64,000 nt of DNA. Origin: Tenacibaculum sp. Bg11-29 (GTDB lineage Bacteria > Bacteroidota > Bacteroidia > Flavobacteriales > Flavobacteriaceae). The stretch covers positions 3,409,001-3,473,000 of the forward strand of contig NZ_PJBB01000003.1 in assembly GCF_002836595.1 (NCBI RefSeq), read 5' to 3'. The position numbers and the translations under genes were made by a program. Under the pieces are notes generated by a model. It searched no databases and had not been told where the DNA came from. It saw only the letters and a list, made by a program, of their open reading frames with translations. This document shows, one piece after another, positions 29,521-38,985 of the stretch; positions within the stretch are counted from its first letter, which is position 1; every line of letters begins with the position of its first letter.

Positions 29521-29561
29521 TGTGTAGAATTAAACGTCTATTAAACGTTTAATTCTACACA
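29521..29561. repeat. Perfect 16-bp inverted repeat in a gene-free gap
   Basis: TGTGTAGAATTAAACG (29521-29536) and its exact reverse complement (29546-29561) flank a 9-nt loop. There is no T-run after the + strand stem. The gap 29238-29750 holds only this, the hairpin at 29354 and a CCCCCCTCCCC tract at 29595-29605. It marks the border between core genome and the cassette-like region. Confidence 0.6.
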
Positions 29562-29710
29562 TATCCTATTTATCTCTAAAACATTTACTTGCTTCCCCCC
29601 TCCCCTTTAAAACAAAGAGTTGCAAACATTATTTTGCATGTTTAAAATTCAGTAATTATTATCATAAACTCTATCAAATTTCATTAAATTTGTTTTAAAA
29701 CATAATAGAA

Positions 29711-29750
29711 ATATATGTACTGGTACATATATCCCGTTGTTGGCAAACAT
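29711..29750 (+). repeat. Cassette element A: palindrome plus right-hand core only
   Basis: A perfect palindrome ATATATGTAC-TG-GTACATATAT (29711-29732) runs directly into CCCGTTGTTGGCAAAC, the right-hand core of the cassette elements described at 30631 and 43101. The left arm is missing. It lies immediately before the lipoprotein start at 29751. It could be a collapsed element or an operator. Confidence 0.4.
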
Positions 29751-30623
29751 ATGACGAAAGACATTCTCTACATATTAATTAGCCTTTTGATTTTAAGTTG
29801 TTCATCGCAAAAAAACACACAAGGAAAATCTTATACTGAAAAGGAATTAGAAAAATCTATTCTTGTTGGAGATTTTCTATTTGTTGGAAAAACAGATAAT
29901 GACTCAATACCTAAAAAGAAAGTTATTAAAAAAGATGAACCTAAATTTAACCCGAATATTAATAAAGATTCTTTATTTAAAATTGTTATAAAAAAAGTTC
30001 ATCCAACTAAAGTAGAAGGATTAACAAAAGCATTTAATGAAGGAAACAATCAAGAAAGGGAATTTTTATTGATGATACTTTCTATGAATAAAAGTAGTAA
30101 AGAAGAACAAATAAACAACCTAAAAGCAAACGAGAGTAATATAAAAACACTTATCAAAGAATATTCTGTATTAGTTCCCGATAGCCTTATTGTCTATATT
30201 GAGTTTAATCCGAAAGATATTGTTTTCAATACAGACAAAAGTATAGACTTACGAATTTACTCAAATCGGAAAAACAAAAATGGCGGAATTGACCAAAAAT
30301 TCAGAGAATCAAATTTACCGTATAATTCAGAAGTTTTATTGGAACAAATAAACACTTTGGGCTGGAATAAAAAGACTTTAATGAATATTAAAAATTTACT
30401 TGACAATGCTAATTGTAACTCAATTAAAAACGGAAATATAACTACAGTTGGTTTTGCAAGAAGCGGAATGGGAAAATATTCATATAAGTTCTTTAAAAAC
30501 GATTTGAGTAAAGAAGAACAATCTGAATATAATGATGGTTGTTTATATGTTTATTATGAGAGAAATATTGTTTTAGAATTTGGAGGTGGTGCAATTGGAC
30601 AACAATGTTTTGAAAAAGAATAA
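29751..30623 (+). CDS. Hypothetical lipoprotein (first cassette-like gene)
   Basis: 290 residues from MTKDILYILISLLILSCSS, a proper lipoprotein signal. A longer frame beginning at 29715 adds 12 residues encoded by the palindromic element and is unlikely. The mature part is Lys/Asn-rich with a C-terminal beta region (NITTVGFARSGMGKYSYKFF, IVLEFGGGAIGQQCFEKE). No family recognised. The stop is only 7 bp before the left core of element B. Confidence 0.7.
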   Translation: MTKDILYILISLLILSCSSQKNTQGKSYTEKELEKSILVGDFLFVGKTDNDSIPKKKVIKKDEPKFNPNINKDSLFKIVIKKVHPTKVEGLTKAFNEGNNQEREFLLMILSMNKSSKEEQINNLKANESNIKTLIKEYSVLVPDSLIVYIEFNPKDIVFNTDKSIDLRIYSNRKNKNGGIDQKFRESNLPYNSEVLLEQINTLGWNKKTLMNIKNLLDNANCNSIKNGNITTVGFARSGMGKYSYKFFKNDLSKEEQSEYNDGCLYVYYERNIVLEFGGGAIGQQCFEKE

Positions 30624-30630
30624 AATACGA

Positions 30631-30766
30631 TTTGCTAACACCGTGTATAATTAATGGCTAGTTATCGCCTATTTATGAAAACCCTCGCGGATTTTCTATT
30701 CAGTTTTTATTTACTAAATTATGTGTTTGAAAACGCCACTAATCATACACAACAACGTTAGCAAAT
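30631..30766 (+). repeat. Cassette element B, complete attC-like site
   Basis: 136 bp. Outer cores TTTGCTAAC (30631-30639) and GTTAGCAAA (30758-30766) are exact inverted repeats. After unequal spacers (3 and 6 nt) come 16-nt arms, GTGTATAATTAATGGC (30643-30658) and GCCACTAATCATACAC (30735-30750), with two A.C oppositions. An inner hairpin GAAAACCC/GGATTTTC lies at 30677-30696 in the left half. The layout resembles a folded integron attC site. Confidence 0.75.
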
Positions 30767-30829
30767 ATTAAAATCAACATTTCGGTAACATTAATAAACA
30801 TTGCCAGACTTATAGGAAAACAATAATAT

Positions 30830-31885
30830 ATGAAGATAATCTTTAGTGTAATAATTTTATTAATATCAGATCAACTTGCGTTTGGGCAATCCCGAGAGAA
30901 AAAAATTGATTCAATTTGTCAGGCTATCCATAATAAAAATCCAAAAGTCGGAATGAGTTTAGGGTTTATAGACAATGGAAAGGAGTATTTCTTCAATTAT
31001 GGAAGAATCAGTCAGGAAGGTGATTTCAAAGTGGACGAAAATACAGTTTATGAAATCGGTTCTATTACAAAATTGTTGACTGCTAACTTAGTAGCACAAG
31101 CCCAAGGCGAAGGGAAATTGAAAATTGACGACTTTATAGGTAACTACTTACCGAAAGAATACATATTGTCCGAAAAAATAAAAGGTAAACTTAAAATTTC
31201 CGATTTAGCTTCCCATCAATCAGGTCTGCCGGATTTTGATTTTGGTAAACTTATAAAATTGAATCCTAAACAGCCTTTAGACATAAGCAAAGAGGCTATT
31301 CATTTCATCGTCAACGACAGTACGAAATTATCAAATTATGGTAATTATAGATACTCAAATATAAGCTATGTTTTAATGGGCATTATGTTAGAAAATATCT
31401 ACTCAAAAAGTTTTGACAAATTGGTAAAGGAAAAAATACTTGTTCCTTCAAAAATGAATAATACTTTGACAACGGATTTCAATGTTAAGAACAAAGTTGT
31501 TGGACACGATATAAATGGAGTACAGCAAGATTATTTTGTTTGGAATTCATTATTTGCACCAGCAGGTTTGCTAAAGTCGAACACATTTGATATGACAAAA
31601 TTGTTAAAAACACTTTTGTCAAATAAAGGAAAAATTGGAAAAGCAACTTCAGTAACAGAAAAAACGTTCTATAAAAACACCCAAATGGAAATAGGTTTCG
31701 GACAAGAAATAGAACGAAACGGAAATGACACTTTCTTTTATAAAGCAGGTGACACGTTTTCTTGTTCCTCGATTTTTGCTTACGACAAGAAATCAAATTG
31801 GGGAATAGTGATAATGATAAACCACAAAAATTCCGATTTGATAAGAGAGTTAATTAATACGATTTATGAACAAGCATTAGAATAA
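30830..31885 (+). CDS. Serine hydrolase of the beta-lactamase / PBP4-like class
   Basis: 351 residues with a signal peptide (IIFSVIILLISDQLAFGQ). The catalytic SxxK is SITK in YEIGSITKLLTANLV and the second motif is YSN in YRYSNISYVLMG. This is the class C beta-lactamase fold used by esterases, D-aminopeptidases and DD-peptidases; substrate unknown. It starts 64 bp after element B, and its stop lies 6 bp before a further left core (TTTGCTAAC at 31892-31900). Confidence 0.87.
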   Translation: MKIIFSVIILLISDQLAFGQSREKKIDSICQAIHNKNPKVGMSLGFIDNGKEYFFNYGRISQEGDFKVDENTVYEIGSITKLLTANLVAQAQGEGKLKIDDFIGNYLPKEYILSEKIKGKLKISDLASHQSGLPDFDFGKLIKLNPKQPLDISKEAIHFIVNDSTKLSNYGNYRYSNISYVLMGIMLENIYSKSFDKLVKEKILVPSKMNNTLTTDFNVKNKVVGHDINGVQQDYFVWNSLFAPAGLLKSNTFDMTKLLKTLLSNKGKIGKATSVTEKTFYKNTQMEIGFGQEIERNGNDTFFYKAGDTFSCSSIFAYDKKSNWGIVIMINHKNSDLIRELINTIYEQALE

Positions 31886-31899
31886 AAAACATTTGCTAA

Positions 31900-32329
31900 C
31901 AAAGAACTGAGGTAGAAAACAAATCTTTTCTTCATTAATTTTATGCAATATTATTCTAGATTCAAAATGCTACTACTTGGTATTTTGAGCTTTTATTTTT
32001 TTAATAAACACTACTTATTTTGACAAAACGGAAACATATTTTTCATCATAAGGCAAACCTGATTTTTCGATTGTAAAACTTTGTTTTATTAGCTTATTTG
32101 AAGCTGCTATTAAGGCTAGTTTTTTACTCTTTCCTTTGTTTACAATACGCTCATAAATATCTCTACATGCTTTATTATGTTTGCATGCATTAAAGGAACA
32201 TAAAAACAAGAGATTTCGTAACTTTTTATTACCAATACTTCTCCATATACATTAACCTTAATTCTCTCTTTTATTCTTTCTGATTTATAACTCTTAAATT
32301 TAATCTTTTTATTAAATTGCTAACTTAAG
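31900..32329 (-). mobile_element. IS110-like relic, left copy
   Basis: About 430 bp alike to 62125-62549 over the whole length, both starting at CAAAGAACTGAG. It contains the C-terminal end of an IS110-type transposase on the minus strand (32015-32239) plus flanking non-coding DNA. It cuts into a cassette element whose left core TTTGCTAAC sits at 31892-31900. The catalytic N-terminal domain is absent, so it is inactive. Confidence 0.75.
32015..32239 (-). pseudogene. IS110-family transposase C-terminal fragment
   Basis: Reads SIGNKKLRNLLFLCSFNACK, then HNKACRDIYERIVNKGKSKK and LALIAASNKLIKQSF, ending at YVSVLSK. This is the transposase_20 C-terminal region. An in-frame stop lies just upstream, and no DEDD catalytic domain remains. 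Confidence 0.8.
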
Positions 32330-32334
32330 ATGTA

Positions 32335-32381
32335 TAAAAAACATAGGGCTTTTGTTTTAACTCCAAAGTTCTGTGTTTTTT
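32335..32381 (+). terminator. Possible bidirectional terminator
   Basis: AAAAACATAGGGCTTT pairs with AAAGTTCTGTGTTTTT (three G.T pairs), followed by T residues. No obvious gene depends on it on the + strand. Confidence 0.3.
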
Positions 32382-32609
32382 TTATGAAGTCCACCAAATA
32401 TAAAATTTGACACTTTCAATAAAAAGATAAATACAAAATATTATATTTGGCTAAGTGCCAAACCTGAAACGTAGTGCTTATCACCTGCCCTATGTTTCTT
32501 ATAATAAACGTTGTACAGTATAAAAAAACAGTCCTCAACACAAACTTTATACATTAGAAAACTATGCAAATGAACGTTTCAAACATTGAAAAAAACTAAA
32601 TTTTAATTA
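32382..32609. other. Gene-free leader with a degenerate cassette-like segment
   Basis: No gene is visible. TTTGGC-TAAGT-GCCAAA at 32446-32462 and AAACGTTGTAC near 32507 hint at a decayed cassette element, but the arms do not pair. It serves as the upstream region of the AraC-type gene at 32610. Confidence 0.3.
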
Positions 32610-33740
32610 ATGGATTTAATTTTAGATTTCTTTTTGGTGGGTGGCATCGTAATTATTGCAATAATTTTATTGCGACTATTAAGAATTAAATCTAAAGAAC
32701 TACCTCAAAAAGTATTAATACTACTTTTTTTACTTCTGTTATTTGTAGCTATATACTTTTATGCTTTGTTACATAATATAAATTGGTTAATAAAACTCTG
32801 TTTTTTTCCAAATGATATAACAAAAATTACTTTAGGTCCTTTATTATTTCTATATGTAAAGTCTTTGTTTTTAAAAGAAGATAATTTGGTTAGGAATATG
32901 CTACCACAATTTATTCCTACTTTATTGTTTGCTTTCGGTATTACAATTCCAACGCTTCTATATACGAGTTTTAAAATTGATGTCTTTTCGTATGCATTAA
33001 AAGATTTTATATTCATTTTTTTTAGAATTGAAAGTTTCTATTTCATCCTATATTTGATTATTTCATTACAATTGTTATCAAAATATCAAAAATTAACCAA
33101 ATACAAATATTCGAACTTGACGAAGTTTGATTTTAATTGGATAAAGATTATGCTTTTGTCCACATTGGGTATTATAAGTGTTGATTTAATCCTTAAAACA
33201 TATGAGTCCTTTTTTGGTAATTTTCAATGGAATATCGACAATATTTCTGTATTAGCTATGATTGTTTTAGTTTCATATTTGGCATATTATGGTGTAAATC
33301 AATCTAAAGTATTATTACCAACCTTTTTGTTAGATAATGAAATTGAACCTGAAATTAATAAGAAAAAAAAGAAGACATTATCTTCTGATAAAAAAGAAGC
33401 GTTTGAAAATTTGAAAAACAAACTTGAACTTATTATAAAAACTGAACAGCCATATTTGGATGAAGATTTGACATTAGGAAAATTAGCAGAACAACTTTCT
33501 ACAACAGACAAAAAACTGTCCACAATGTTAAATCAATACTTGAACACTACATTTTATGATTTAATAAATAAGTATCGTGTAGAAGCTGTAAAAGTCAAGA
33601 TAAACTTGGATAGCTATAAAAATTATAACCTATTTGGAATTGCGTCCGAATGCGGTTTTAAATCAAGAACCAGTTTCAATAGAATTTTTAAAAAAGAAAC
33701 TGGACTCTCACCTTCTGACTTCAAAAAAAGTATTTCTTAA
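32610..33740 (+). CDS. AraC-family regulator with N-terminal multi-helix membrane domain
   Basis: 376 residues: seven or so membrane helices in residues 1-230 and a cytosolic AraC DNA-binding domain at about 280-376 (LTLGKLAEQLSTTDKKLSTMLNQ, LFGIASECGFKSRTSFNRIF, KKETGLSPSDFKKS). Such regulators sense an envelope signal and act on neighbouring genes. It precedes a TonB receptor, a DUF4249 lipoprotein and a small outer-membrane protein, so it probably controls that trio. Confidence 0.88.
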   Translation: MDLILDFFLVGGIVIIAIILLRLLRIKSKELPQKVLILLFLLLLFVAIYFYALLHNINWLIKLCFFPNDITKITLGPLLFLYVKSLFLKEDNLVRNMLPQFIPTLLFAFGITIPTLLYTSFKIDVFSYALKDFIFIFFRIESFYFILYLIISLQLLSKYQKLTKYKYSNLTKFDFNWIKIMLLSTLGIISVDLILKTYESFFGNFQWNIDNISVLAMIVLVSYLAYYGVNQSKVLLPTFLLDNEIEPEINKKKKKTLSSDKKEAFENLKNKLELIIKTEQPYLDEDLTLGKLAEQLSTTDKKLSTMLNQYLNTTFYDLINKYRVEAVKVKINLDSYKNYNLFGIASECGFKSRTSFNRIFKKETGLSPSDFKKSIS

Positions 33741-33849
33741 AGTTATTCAATGTTTTTTTTAACATATAATAACGCACCAATGCTTCTATTGGTCAATCTA
33801 AATCATTATAAATTTATTGATTTGTGGTCAAATTCTAAATTTATTAAAA

Positions 33850-36258
33850 ATGAATGAAAATCGCCAAATAAAAAGCTACCCATGTAGTTTATTTACTCTA
33901 CTAACCTACTTTATATTTTTACTACTTAGCTCTCCAATAGTAGCACAAACAAAATTTACCTTGAGTGGCGTAATTTTGGACAAAGGCAGTGGAGAAACGC
34001 TTTTCGGTGCTTCCATTTTTTTAAAAGGTACAACAAATGGTGTGGTTACTAACGAATATGGTTTTTATTCAATCACAGCTCCAAAAGGAAATTATACATT
34101 AATCGTTTCCTATTTAGGATATGGAGAAATTATCAGAGAAATTCTACTTGATAGAAATCAGAAATTAGATTTTAAAATAATCGAATCTTCCACAAAACTG
34201 GACGAAGTAGTTCTTGCTGGAGAGGAAACAAAACACGTAAATCTCAGAAATCCTGAAATGAGCGTTTCTAAATTGAATATCAAAACGATTAAAAAAATGC
34301 CTGTGGTACTAGGAGAGGTTGATATTGTTAAGTCCATCCAAATGTTGCCTGGTGTAACTAGTAGCGCTGAGGGTACAAGTGGTTTTCATGTAAGAGGTGG
34401 TGCTGTAGACCAAAATTTGGTTTTGTTAGACGAGGCCATAATATATAATACTTCACACTTGTTAGGATATATTTCTGTATTCAATGCAGATGCTATTAAA
34501 GATATTAAACTATATAAAGGAGGGATTCCCGCACGTTTTGGAGGGAGAGTTTCTTCTGTTTTAGATGTTCGCCAAAAAGATGGAAATAGTGAACGGATAG
34601 CACTTACTGGTGGAATAGGATTAATTTCTAGTAGACTTGCCGTAGAGGGGCCATTATTTGGAGATAAAGGCTCATTTTTGATTGCAGGTAGAGGCTCGTA
34701 CGCTACTTTGTTTTTAAAAGCAGCAAAATCCGATACTGATATTGGTTTTTACGATTTAAACCTTAAAACCAATTATAGTTTAGATGAAAATAACAAACTC
34801 TTTCTTTCAGGCTATTTTGGTAGGGATAAACTAGGCTTTGGAGATAATTTTGGAGTAGGCTATGGAAATACATCAGGAAACCTAAGATGGAATCATATTT
34901 TTAACAATAAGCTATTCTCAAACCTATCGCTGATTTATAGTAAATACGACTATAACATTGATTTTAATATTGGTGAATTTGAATGGGTTTCTTCAATAAA
35001 TAACGTCAACTTAAAATACGACCTTAAATACTATTTGAGTAATGCGTTTAAATTAAACTTTGGAGCAAGTGGTATTTATTACGATTTTAATCCTGGACAG
35101 ATTACGCCTACATCTGAAAGTTCTTCGATTAACCCTTTAAAATTTGATGATAAAAAAGCAATTGAAAGCGCTTTGTATATCAATGCTGAACATAAACTAA
35201 CAGATAAGCTTACCGCTCAATATGGGTTAAGATACAGTATGTTTAATCGATTAGGAGGTCAAGAAATTACAAATTACACAAACAACCAGCCCGTAATTTA
35301 CAACGATGCGTTGGGTGTTTATCAAAGTGGTACAGATATTGGGGTGACTTACCATGATAAAAATAAAAACATAAAAAGTTTTGGCAACCTAGAGCCCAGA
35401 GTATCATTAGCGTATCAGTTAAATGAATCATCTTCCGTAAAAATGCAATATACAAAGGCGGCTCAGTATGTTCATTTAATATCCAATACCAATGCAGTTT
35501 CGCCATTAGATGTATGGACACCAAGTGGAAAGTACATAAAACCACAAATATCAAACCAATTCGCTTTTGGCTATTTTAAAAATTTCAAAAAGAAATCATA
35601 TTCACTAGAGGTTGAAGGATATTATAAAACGGTAGATAATAGATTAGACTATATAGACGGGTCAAACTTGATTACAAATACTATTGAAACAGAAGTTTTA
35701 AATGGAGAATCAAGAGCGTATGGTCTTGAATTATTACTGCGTAAAAATAAAGGTAAATTCACGGGGTGGTTCGCTTATACACTTTCAAAATCAGAACAAA
35801 AAACACTTGGAGGTACCGCAGGAGGCCCTGGAATCAATAATGGAAAATGGTATAATGCTTCTAATGACAGACCCCACGACTTTTCTCTAACAGGAAATTA
35901 TCAATTAAATGATAAATGGAGTTTTGGTGCTAATTTCGTTTTCCAAACAGGCAGGCCTGTAACCTATCCAGATAGTCAATACGAATATGAAGAACTTTCA
36001 ATAGCCAACTTCTCCAATAGAAATTCGAATAGATTGACAGCTTACCATAGACTGGATTTTTCTGCGACTTATAAGCCGAATAGAAAACTAAACAAAAAAT
36101 GGAAAGGGGAATGGGTTTTTGGTATTTACAATATCTATAATCGTAAAAACGCAGCAGCAGTTTCTTTTGGGCAGAATTTAGAAACAAGTATAAACGAAGC
36201 AACTAGAACTTCTATATTCGGTATTATACCCTCAGTAACATATAACTTTAAATTTTAA
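33850..36258 (+). CDS. TonB-dependent receptor with carboxypeptidase-like regulatory domain
   Basis: Start placed at 33850 (MNENRQIKSYP) before the signal segment LLTYFIFLLLSSPIVAQ; an ATG 33 bp earlier is less plausible. The domains are a CarboxypepD_reg-like fold (SGVILDKGSGETLFGASIFL, VVTNEYGFYSITAPKGNYTL), a plug (LPGVTSSAEGTSGFHVRGGA, LYKGGIPARFGGRVSSVLDV) and a barrel ending TYNFKF. About 802 residues. The DUF4249 lipoprotein gene starts 4 bp later. The ligand is unknown; this receptor class is often not for glycans. Confidence 0.9.
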   Translation: MNENRQIKSYPCSLFTLLTYFIFLLLSSPIVAQTKFTLSGVILDKGSGETLFGASIFLKGTTNGVVTNEYGFYSITAPKGNYTLIVSYLGYGEIIREILLDRNQKLDFKIIESSTKLDEVVLAGEETKHVNLRNPEMSVSKLNIKTIKKMPVVLGEVDIVKSIQMLPGVTSSAEGTSGFHVRGGAVDQNLVLLDEAIIYNTSHLLGYISVFNADAIKDIKLYKGGIPARFGGRVSSVLDVRQKDGNSERIALTGGIGLISSRLAVEGPLFGDKGSFLIAGRGSYATLFLKAAKSDTDIGFYDLNLKTNYSLDENNKLFLSGYFGRDKLGFGDNFGVGYGNTSGNLRWNHIFNNKLFSNLSLIYSKYDYNIDFNIGEFEWVSSINNVNLKYDLKYYLSNAFKLNFGASGIYYDFNPGQITPTSESSSINPLKFDDKKAIESALYINAEHKLTDKLTAQYGLRYSMFNRLGGQEITNYTNNQPVIYNDALGVYQSGTDIGVTYHDKNKNIKSFGNLEPRVSLAYQLNESSSVKMQYTKAAQYVHLISNTNAVSPLDVWTPSGKYIKPQISNQFAFGYFKNFKKKSYSLEVEGYYKTVDNRLDYIDGSNLITNTIETEVLNGESRAYGLELLLRKNKGKFTGWFAYTLSKSEQKTLGGTAGGPGINNGKWYNASNDRPHDFSLTGNYQLNDKWSFGANFVFQTGRPVTYPDSQYEYEELSIANFSNRNSNRLTAYHRLDFSATYKPNRKLNKKWKGEWVFGIYNIYNRKNAAAVSFGQNLETSINEATRTSIFGIIPSVTYNFKF

Positions 36259-36262
36259 GAAA

Positions 36263-37099
36263 ATGAATAAATATTTAAGAATTGTAATATTCATTTCAGC
36301 TATACTAATTATAGCTTGTGAAGACGTTATAGACGTGAATTTACAAACAGTATCTCCCAGGCTAACAATTGAAGCCTCTTTGGATTGGGAAAAAGGAACT
36401 ATAGGAAATGAACAAACCATTAAATTAAGCACTTCAATACCTTATTTTGATACAACATCAAATGCAAGTGTTAACAATGCTTCTGTTATTGTTATAAATA
36501 ATAATAGTTTGGACAAATTTGTTTTTATAAACCAAAATAATGGGAAGTATACCAGTTCAAATTTTGTCCCTGTGCTTAACCAATCCTATACATTGGAAGT
36601 TATATATAATGAGGAACGTTACTCAGCTACAGAAACTTTAATACCAGTTGTGGATATAGCTGAAGTTATCCAATCTAATGAAGGAGGTTTTGATAATAAT
36701 GCGCTAGATGTTAATGTTTTATTTGATGACCCGGTAGATGTAAATAATTATTACCTCCTTAAATTTAAAGAGCAAGGAGATTTATTACCAAGGCTATTTG
36801 ATATTGATGATGAATTCAGGGACGGGAATAGAATTAAAGTATTTTATGAAAAAGATGAGGATTCAGATGAAGAGGAATTTGTTCCCGGTGATATTATATA
36901 TATTGATTTTTTTGGTATCTCTAGAGATTATTTCAATTATATAAATTTACTTATTCTGCAATCAGAAGGTAATGGTGTTTTTGGACAAACTCCTGCCATC
37001 GTAAAAGGAAATTGTGTAAATATAGATAACGCTGGTAATTATGCTCATGGATACTTTAGATTAACCCAAGTAGTTCGTACAAGTTATACCTTTCAATAA
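36263..37099 (+). CDS. DUF4249-family lipoprotein
   Basis: 278 residues; MNKYLRIVIFISAILIIACEDVIDVNL holds the lipobox (IIAC) and the CEDVIDV start that marks DUF4249 proteins. These are outer-membrane lipoproteins partnered with TonB receptors of the preceding type. The gene lies 4 bp after its receptor and 7 bp before the small outer-membrane gene. Its acidic EKDEDSDEEEFVPGD loop might bind metal; this is a guess. Confidence 0.85.
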   Translation: MNKYLRIVIFISAILIIACEDVIDVNLQTVSPRLTIEASLDWEKGTIGNEQTIKLSTSIPYFDTTSNASVNNASVIVINNNSLDKFVFINQNNGKYTSSNFVPVLNQSYTLEVIYNEERYSATETLIPVVDIAEVIQSNEGGFDNNALDVNVLFDDPVDVNNYYLLKFKEQGDLLPRLFDIDDEFRDGNRIKVFYEKDEDSDEEEFVPGDIIYIDFFGISRDYFNYINLLILQSEGNGVFGQTPAIVKGNCVNIDNAGNYAHGYFRLTQVVRTSYTFQ

Positions 37100-37106
37100 G
37101 ATAATT

Positions 37107-37658
37107 ATGAAAAATAAAAATTGTTTAAAGTTAAAAATGAGACTCAATCTTTTTATGATTAGAACTATTGTTTTATGCTTAATTCTTTTATCAACAATTA
37201 GAATAAATGCACAAGAAGAAAGGGTAGATAGAAATAATATTACCACTCCTAAACCCCAGTTGACACTCCATGATTTTGCATATCCTATAGATTTATTTAG
37301 CAAGGAACAACATTCAAATTTTGTATTCCGTTATAAAATAAAGTCAAAGTTTTCAGTAGAACTGCATGGGTTTTACGATACTTATTTGTTGGCAAATGTT
37401 TTTAAAACACCAATTATAACTAAACTTTATATTACAAATAAACTTTATCTTTTTTCAGGAATAGAATTAGAATCAGAAAGTGATAATTTACAATTAAATC
37501 TTCCGCCACCACAATTAAAATTTAAAAACGGGATGGGTTATGATGTTGAAAAAAATTTCTTTATACAATTTGACCATGATCTGCATTTTAATAAGTCTGT
37601 TATTGGTGCATATGGAACTCCTAGTCTATTTTCGTTGAGCGGTAAATATAAATTTTAA
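37107..37658 (+). CDS. Small outer-membrane beta-barrel-like protein
   Basis: 183 residues. A positively charged start and a signal helix (MIRTIVLCLILLSTIRINAQ) are followed by amphipathic strands (FVFRYKIKSKFSVELHGFYD, KLYLFSGIELESE) and a final aromatic residue in LFSLSGKYKF, typical of outer-membrane barrels. Initiation could also be at internal Met11 or Met17. Last gene of the AraC-regulated receptor cluster. No named family recognised. Confidence 0.65.
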   Translation: MKNKNCLKLKMRLNLFMIRTIVLCLILLSTIRINAQEERVDRNNITTPKPQLTLHDFAYPIDLFSKEQHSNFVFRYKIKSKFSVELHGFYDTYLLANVFKTPIITKLYITNKLYLFSGIELESESDNLQLNLPPPQLKFKNGMGYDVEKNFFIQFDHDLHFNKSVIGAYGTPSLFSLSGKYKF

Positions 37659-37757
37659 CGGCAAGATTAACGACTTAACTCAATATTTTTAAGAGTATGA
37701 TCTAATTCTTTATTAAAAGCTGATGATTTAGTTTAAAGAATTAAAATGGAGTGTTTT

Positions 37758-37874
37758 AACTATGAACCTGGAATTGGTTGGTTATATTCATTATTTTTCT
37801 AAAATGCTGAATTTACAAAGAACAAAGGAGAAACTGCTATAAATTTGCACTTACGTATTGGCTATCAATTTTAG
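37758..37874 (+). pseudogene. C-terminal relic of an outer-membrane barrel gene
   Basis: One frame reads NYEPGIGWLYSLFF, stop, NAEFTKNKGETAINLHLRI then GYQF and stop at 37872. The alternating hydrophobic pattern and terminal Phe look like the end of an outer-membrane protein. The stop lies only 5-15 bp before element E, as for intact cassette genes. The 100 bp before it are gene-free. Confidence 0.5.
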
Positions 37875-37878
37875 CAGT

Positions 37879-38025
37879 AAAAACGTTGTATAACAACGTG
37901 TATGAGTAGTAGCGATTTGGTTTATAACTCAAATCGCTATTACTTTTTATTTTGTATTTTACTTCCCGAAAAGTAGTGCCTTTAAAATTGCTACTACTCA
38001 TACACAAAACCATTTGTTGCGTTAG
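37879..38025 (+). repeat. Cassette element E, complete attC-like site
   Basis: 147 bp. Arms GTGTATGAGTAGTAGC (37898-37913) and GCTACTACTCATACAC (37990-38005) pair perfectly over 16 bp. TATAACAAC on the left and GCGTTAG on the right are the cores. A left-half hairpin AGCGATTTG/CAAATCGCT occupies 37911-37938. Sequence differs from element B, but the pairing is kept, which argues for selected structure. Confidence 0.72.
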
Positions 38026-38079
38026 AACCTTGAATACAGCAAAAAAAAAGAATTTTACTGAGAATAAGAGATAAACTTT

Positions 38080-38925
38080 ATGGTGAATAAATTTAATCAA
38101 ATCCTACTTTATGAAAAACCGTTATTTACATGGTATGAATTACTAACGCCTATAGAGGGAGGATTTGATTTACCAGCTGAATCTTGTTTTGCTTATATTC
38201 TAGAAGGTGATGAGCAAGACTTAACAAAATCAGGGTTTTTAGCTACAAAGGGCACAGTTATCCTTTCGTTATGTGGTAAAACAGTCGATCGTAGCCTCTC
38301 AACAATTGAATCTGGAAGGTTGAGTGCTATTGTAGTTCATTTTAATCGAGAGGTGCTACAAAAAGTTTTTGATGGTCAAAAGCCGAAATTTTGGAAAGAA
38401 TTGGATCATCCATTAAAAAAGGATACATCCCAAGAAGATGCTACAGCCCTTGTAAAGGCTTATTTTTCTTATATCGCTAAATTTTTCGAACACAAAAATG
38501 TACTTAGCGAAGAAATTTTGGTACTCAAGTTAAAAGAAATTATTCTACTTCTCCTGCAAACTGACGAACCTTCAAACTTGAATATAATCATAAGAAGTTT
38601 ATTTTCTGATAAAACTTTTTCATTTAGGGAAGTCATAGATTCTAATCTGTATGAGCCATTAGACCTTCAGCGTTTGGCGGCTATGACAAACAACAGTATG
38701 GCCTCCTTCAAAAGAAAATTCAACAAAATATATGACAGCACACCAGCTAAATACATCACTCAAAAAAAGTTAGAGAAGGCACAAAGAATTTTAGCTTTTT
38801 CTCTAAGCTCGATAAAAGAGGTTTGCTATGAATGTGGATTCACTAACCCTTCCAGTTTTTCGCGAATGTTCAAAGATCAATATGGCTATTCGCCTACTAA
38901 ATTTAGAAAGAACCTCTGTGAATAA
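38080..38925 (+). CDS. AraC-family transcriptional regulator
   Basis: 281 residues: an N-terminal cupin-like sensor part (YELLTPIEGGFDLPAESCFAYILEGDEQ) and a C-terminal AraC domain with two helix-turn-helices (DLQRLAAMTNNSMASFKRKF, IKEVCYECGFTNPSSFSRMF). No membrane segment. It starts 55 bp after element E and lies 60 bp before an oxidoreductase gene it may regulate. Confidence 0.9.
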   Translation: MVNKFNQILLYEKPLFTWYELLTPIEGGFDLPAESCFAYILEGDEQDLTKSGFLATKGTVILSLCGKTVDRSLSTIESGRLSAIVVHFNREVLQKVFDGQKPKFWKELDHPLKKDTSQEDATALVKAYFSYIAKFFEHKNVLSEEILVLKLKEIILLLLQTDEPSNLNIIIRSLFSDKTFSFREVIDSNLYEPLDLQRLAAMTNNSMASFKRKFNKIYDSTPAKYITQKKLEKAQRILAFSLSSIKEVCYECGFTNPSSFSRMFKDQYGYSPTKFRKNLCE

Positions 38926-38985
38926 TGATTGAGCTCACAGGCAAAGGCTGAATCATCATTTCCCTATAAATTGCAATAAAAAAAC

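Noticed and set aside
29595..29605. C-rich tract as a G-quadruplex on the minus strand
   Set aside because: Only two G-runs are present, not the four needed.
29715..29750. ATG at 29715 as the start of the lipoprotein
   Set aside because: It lies inside the palindrome and puts twelve residues before the lipoprotein signal; the ATG at 29751 gives a normal signal.
31900..32329. Active IS110 element
   Set aside because: Only the transposase C-terminal third remains, with an in-frame stop before it.
37061..37303. Minus-strand frame across the DUF4249 and barrel genes
   Set aside because: Overlaps two genes in a compact operon and lacks a recognisable product.
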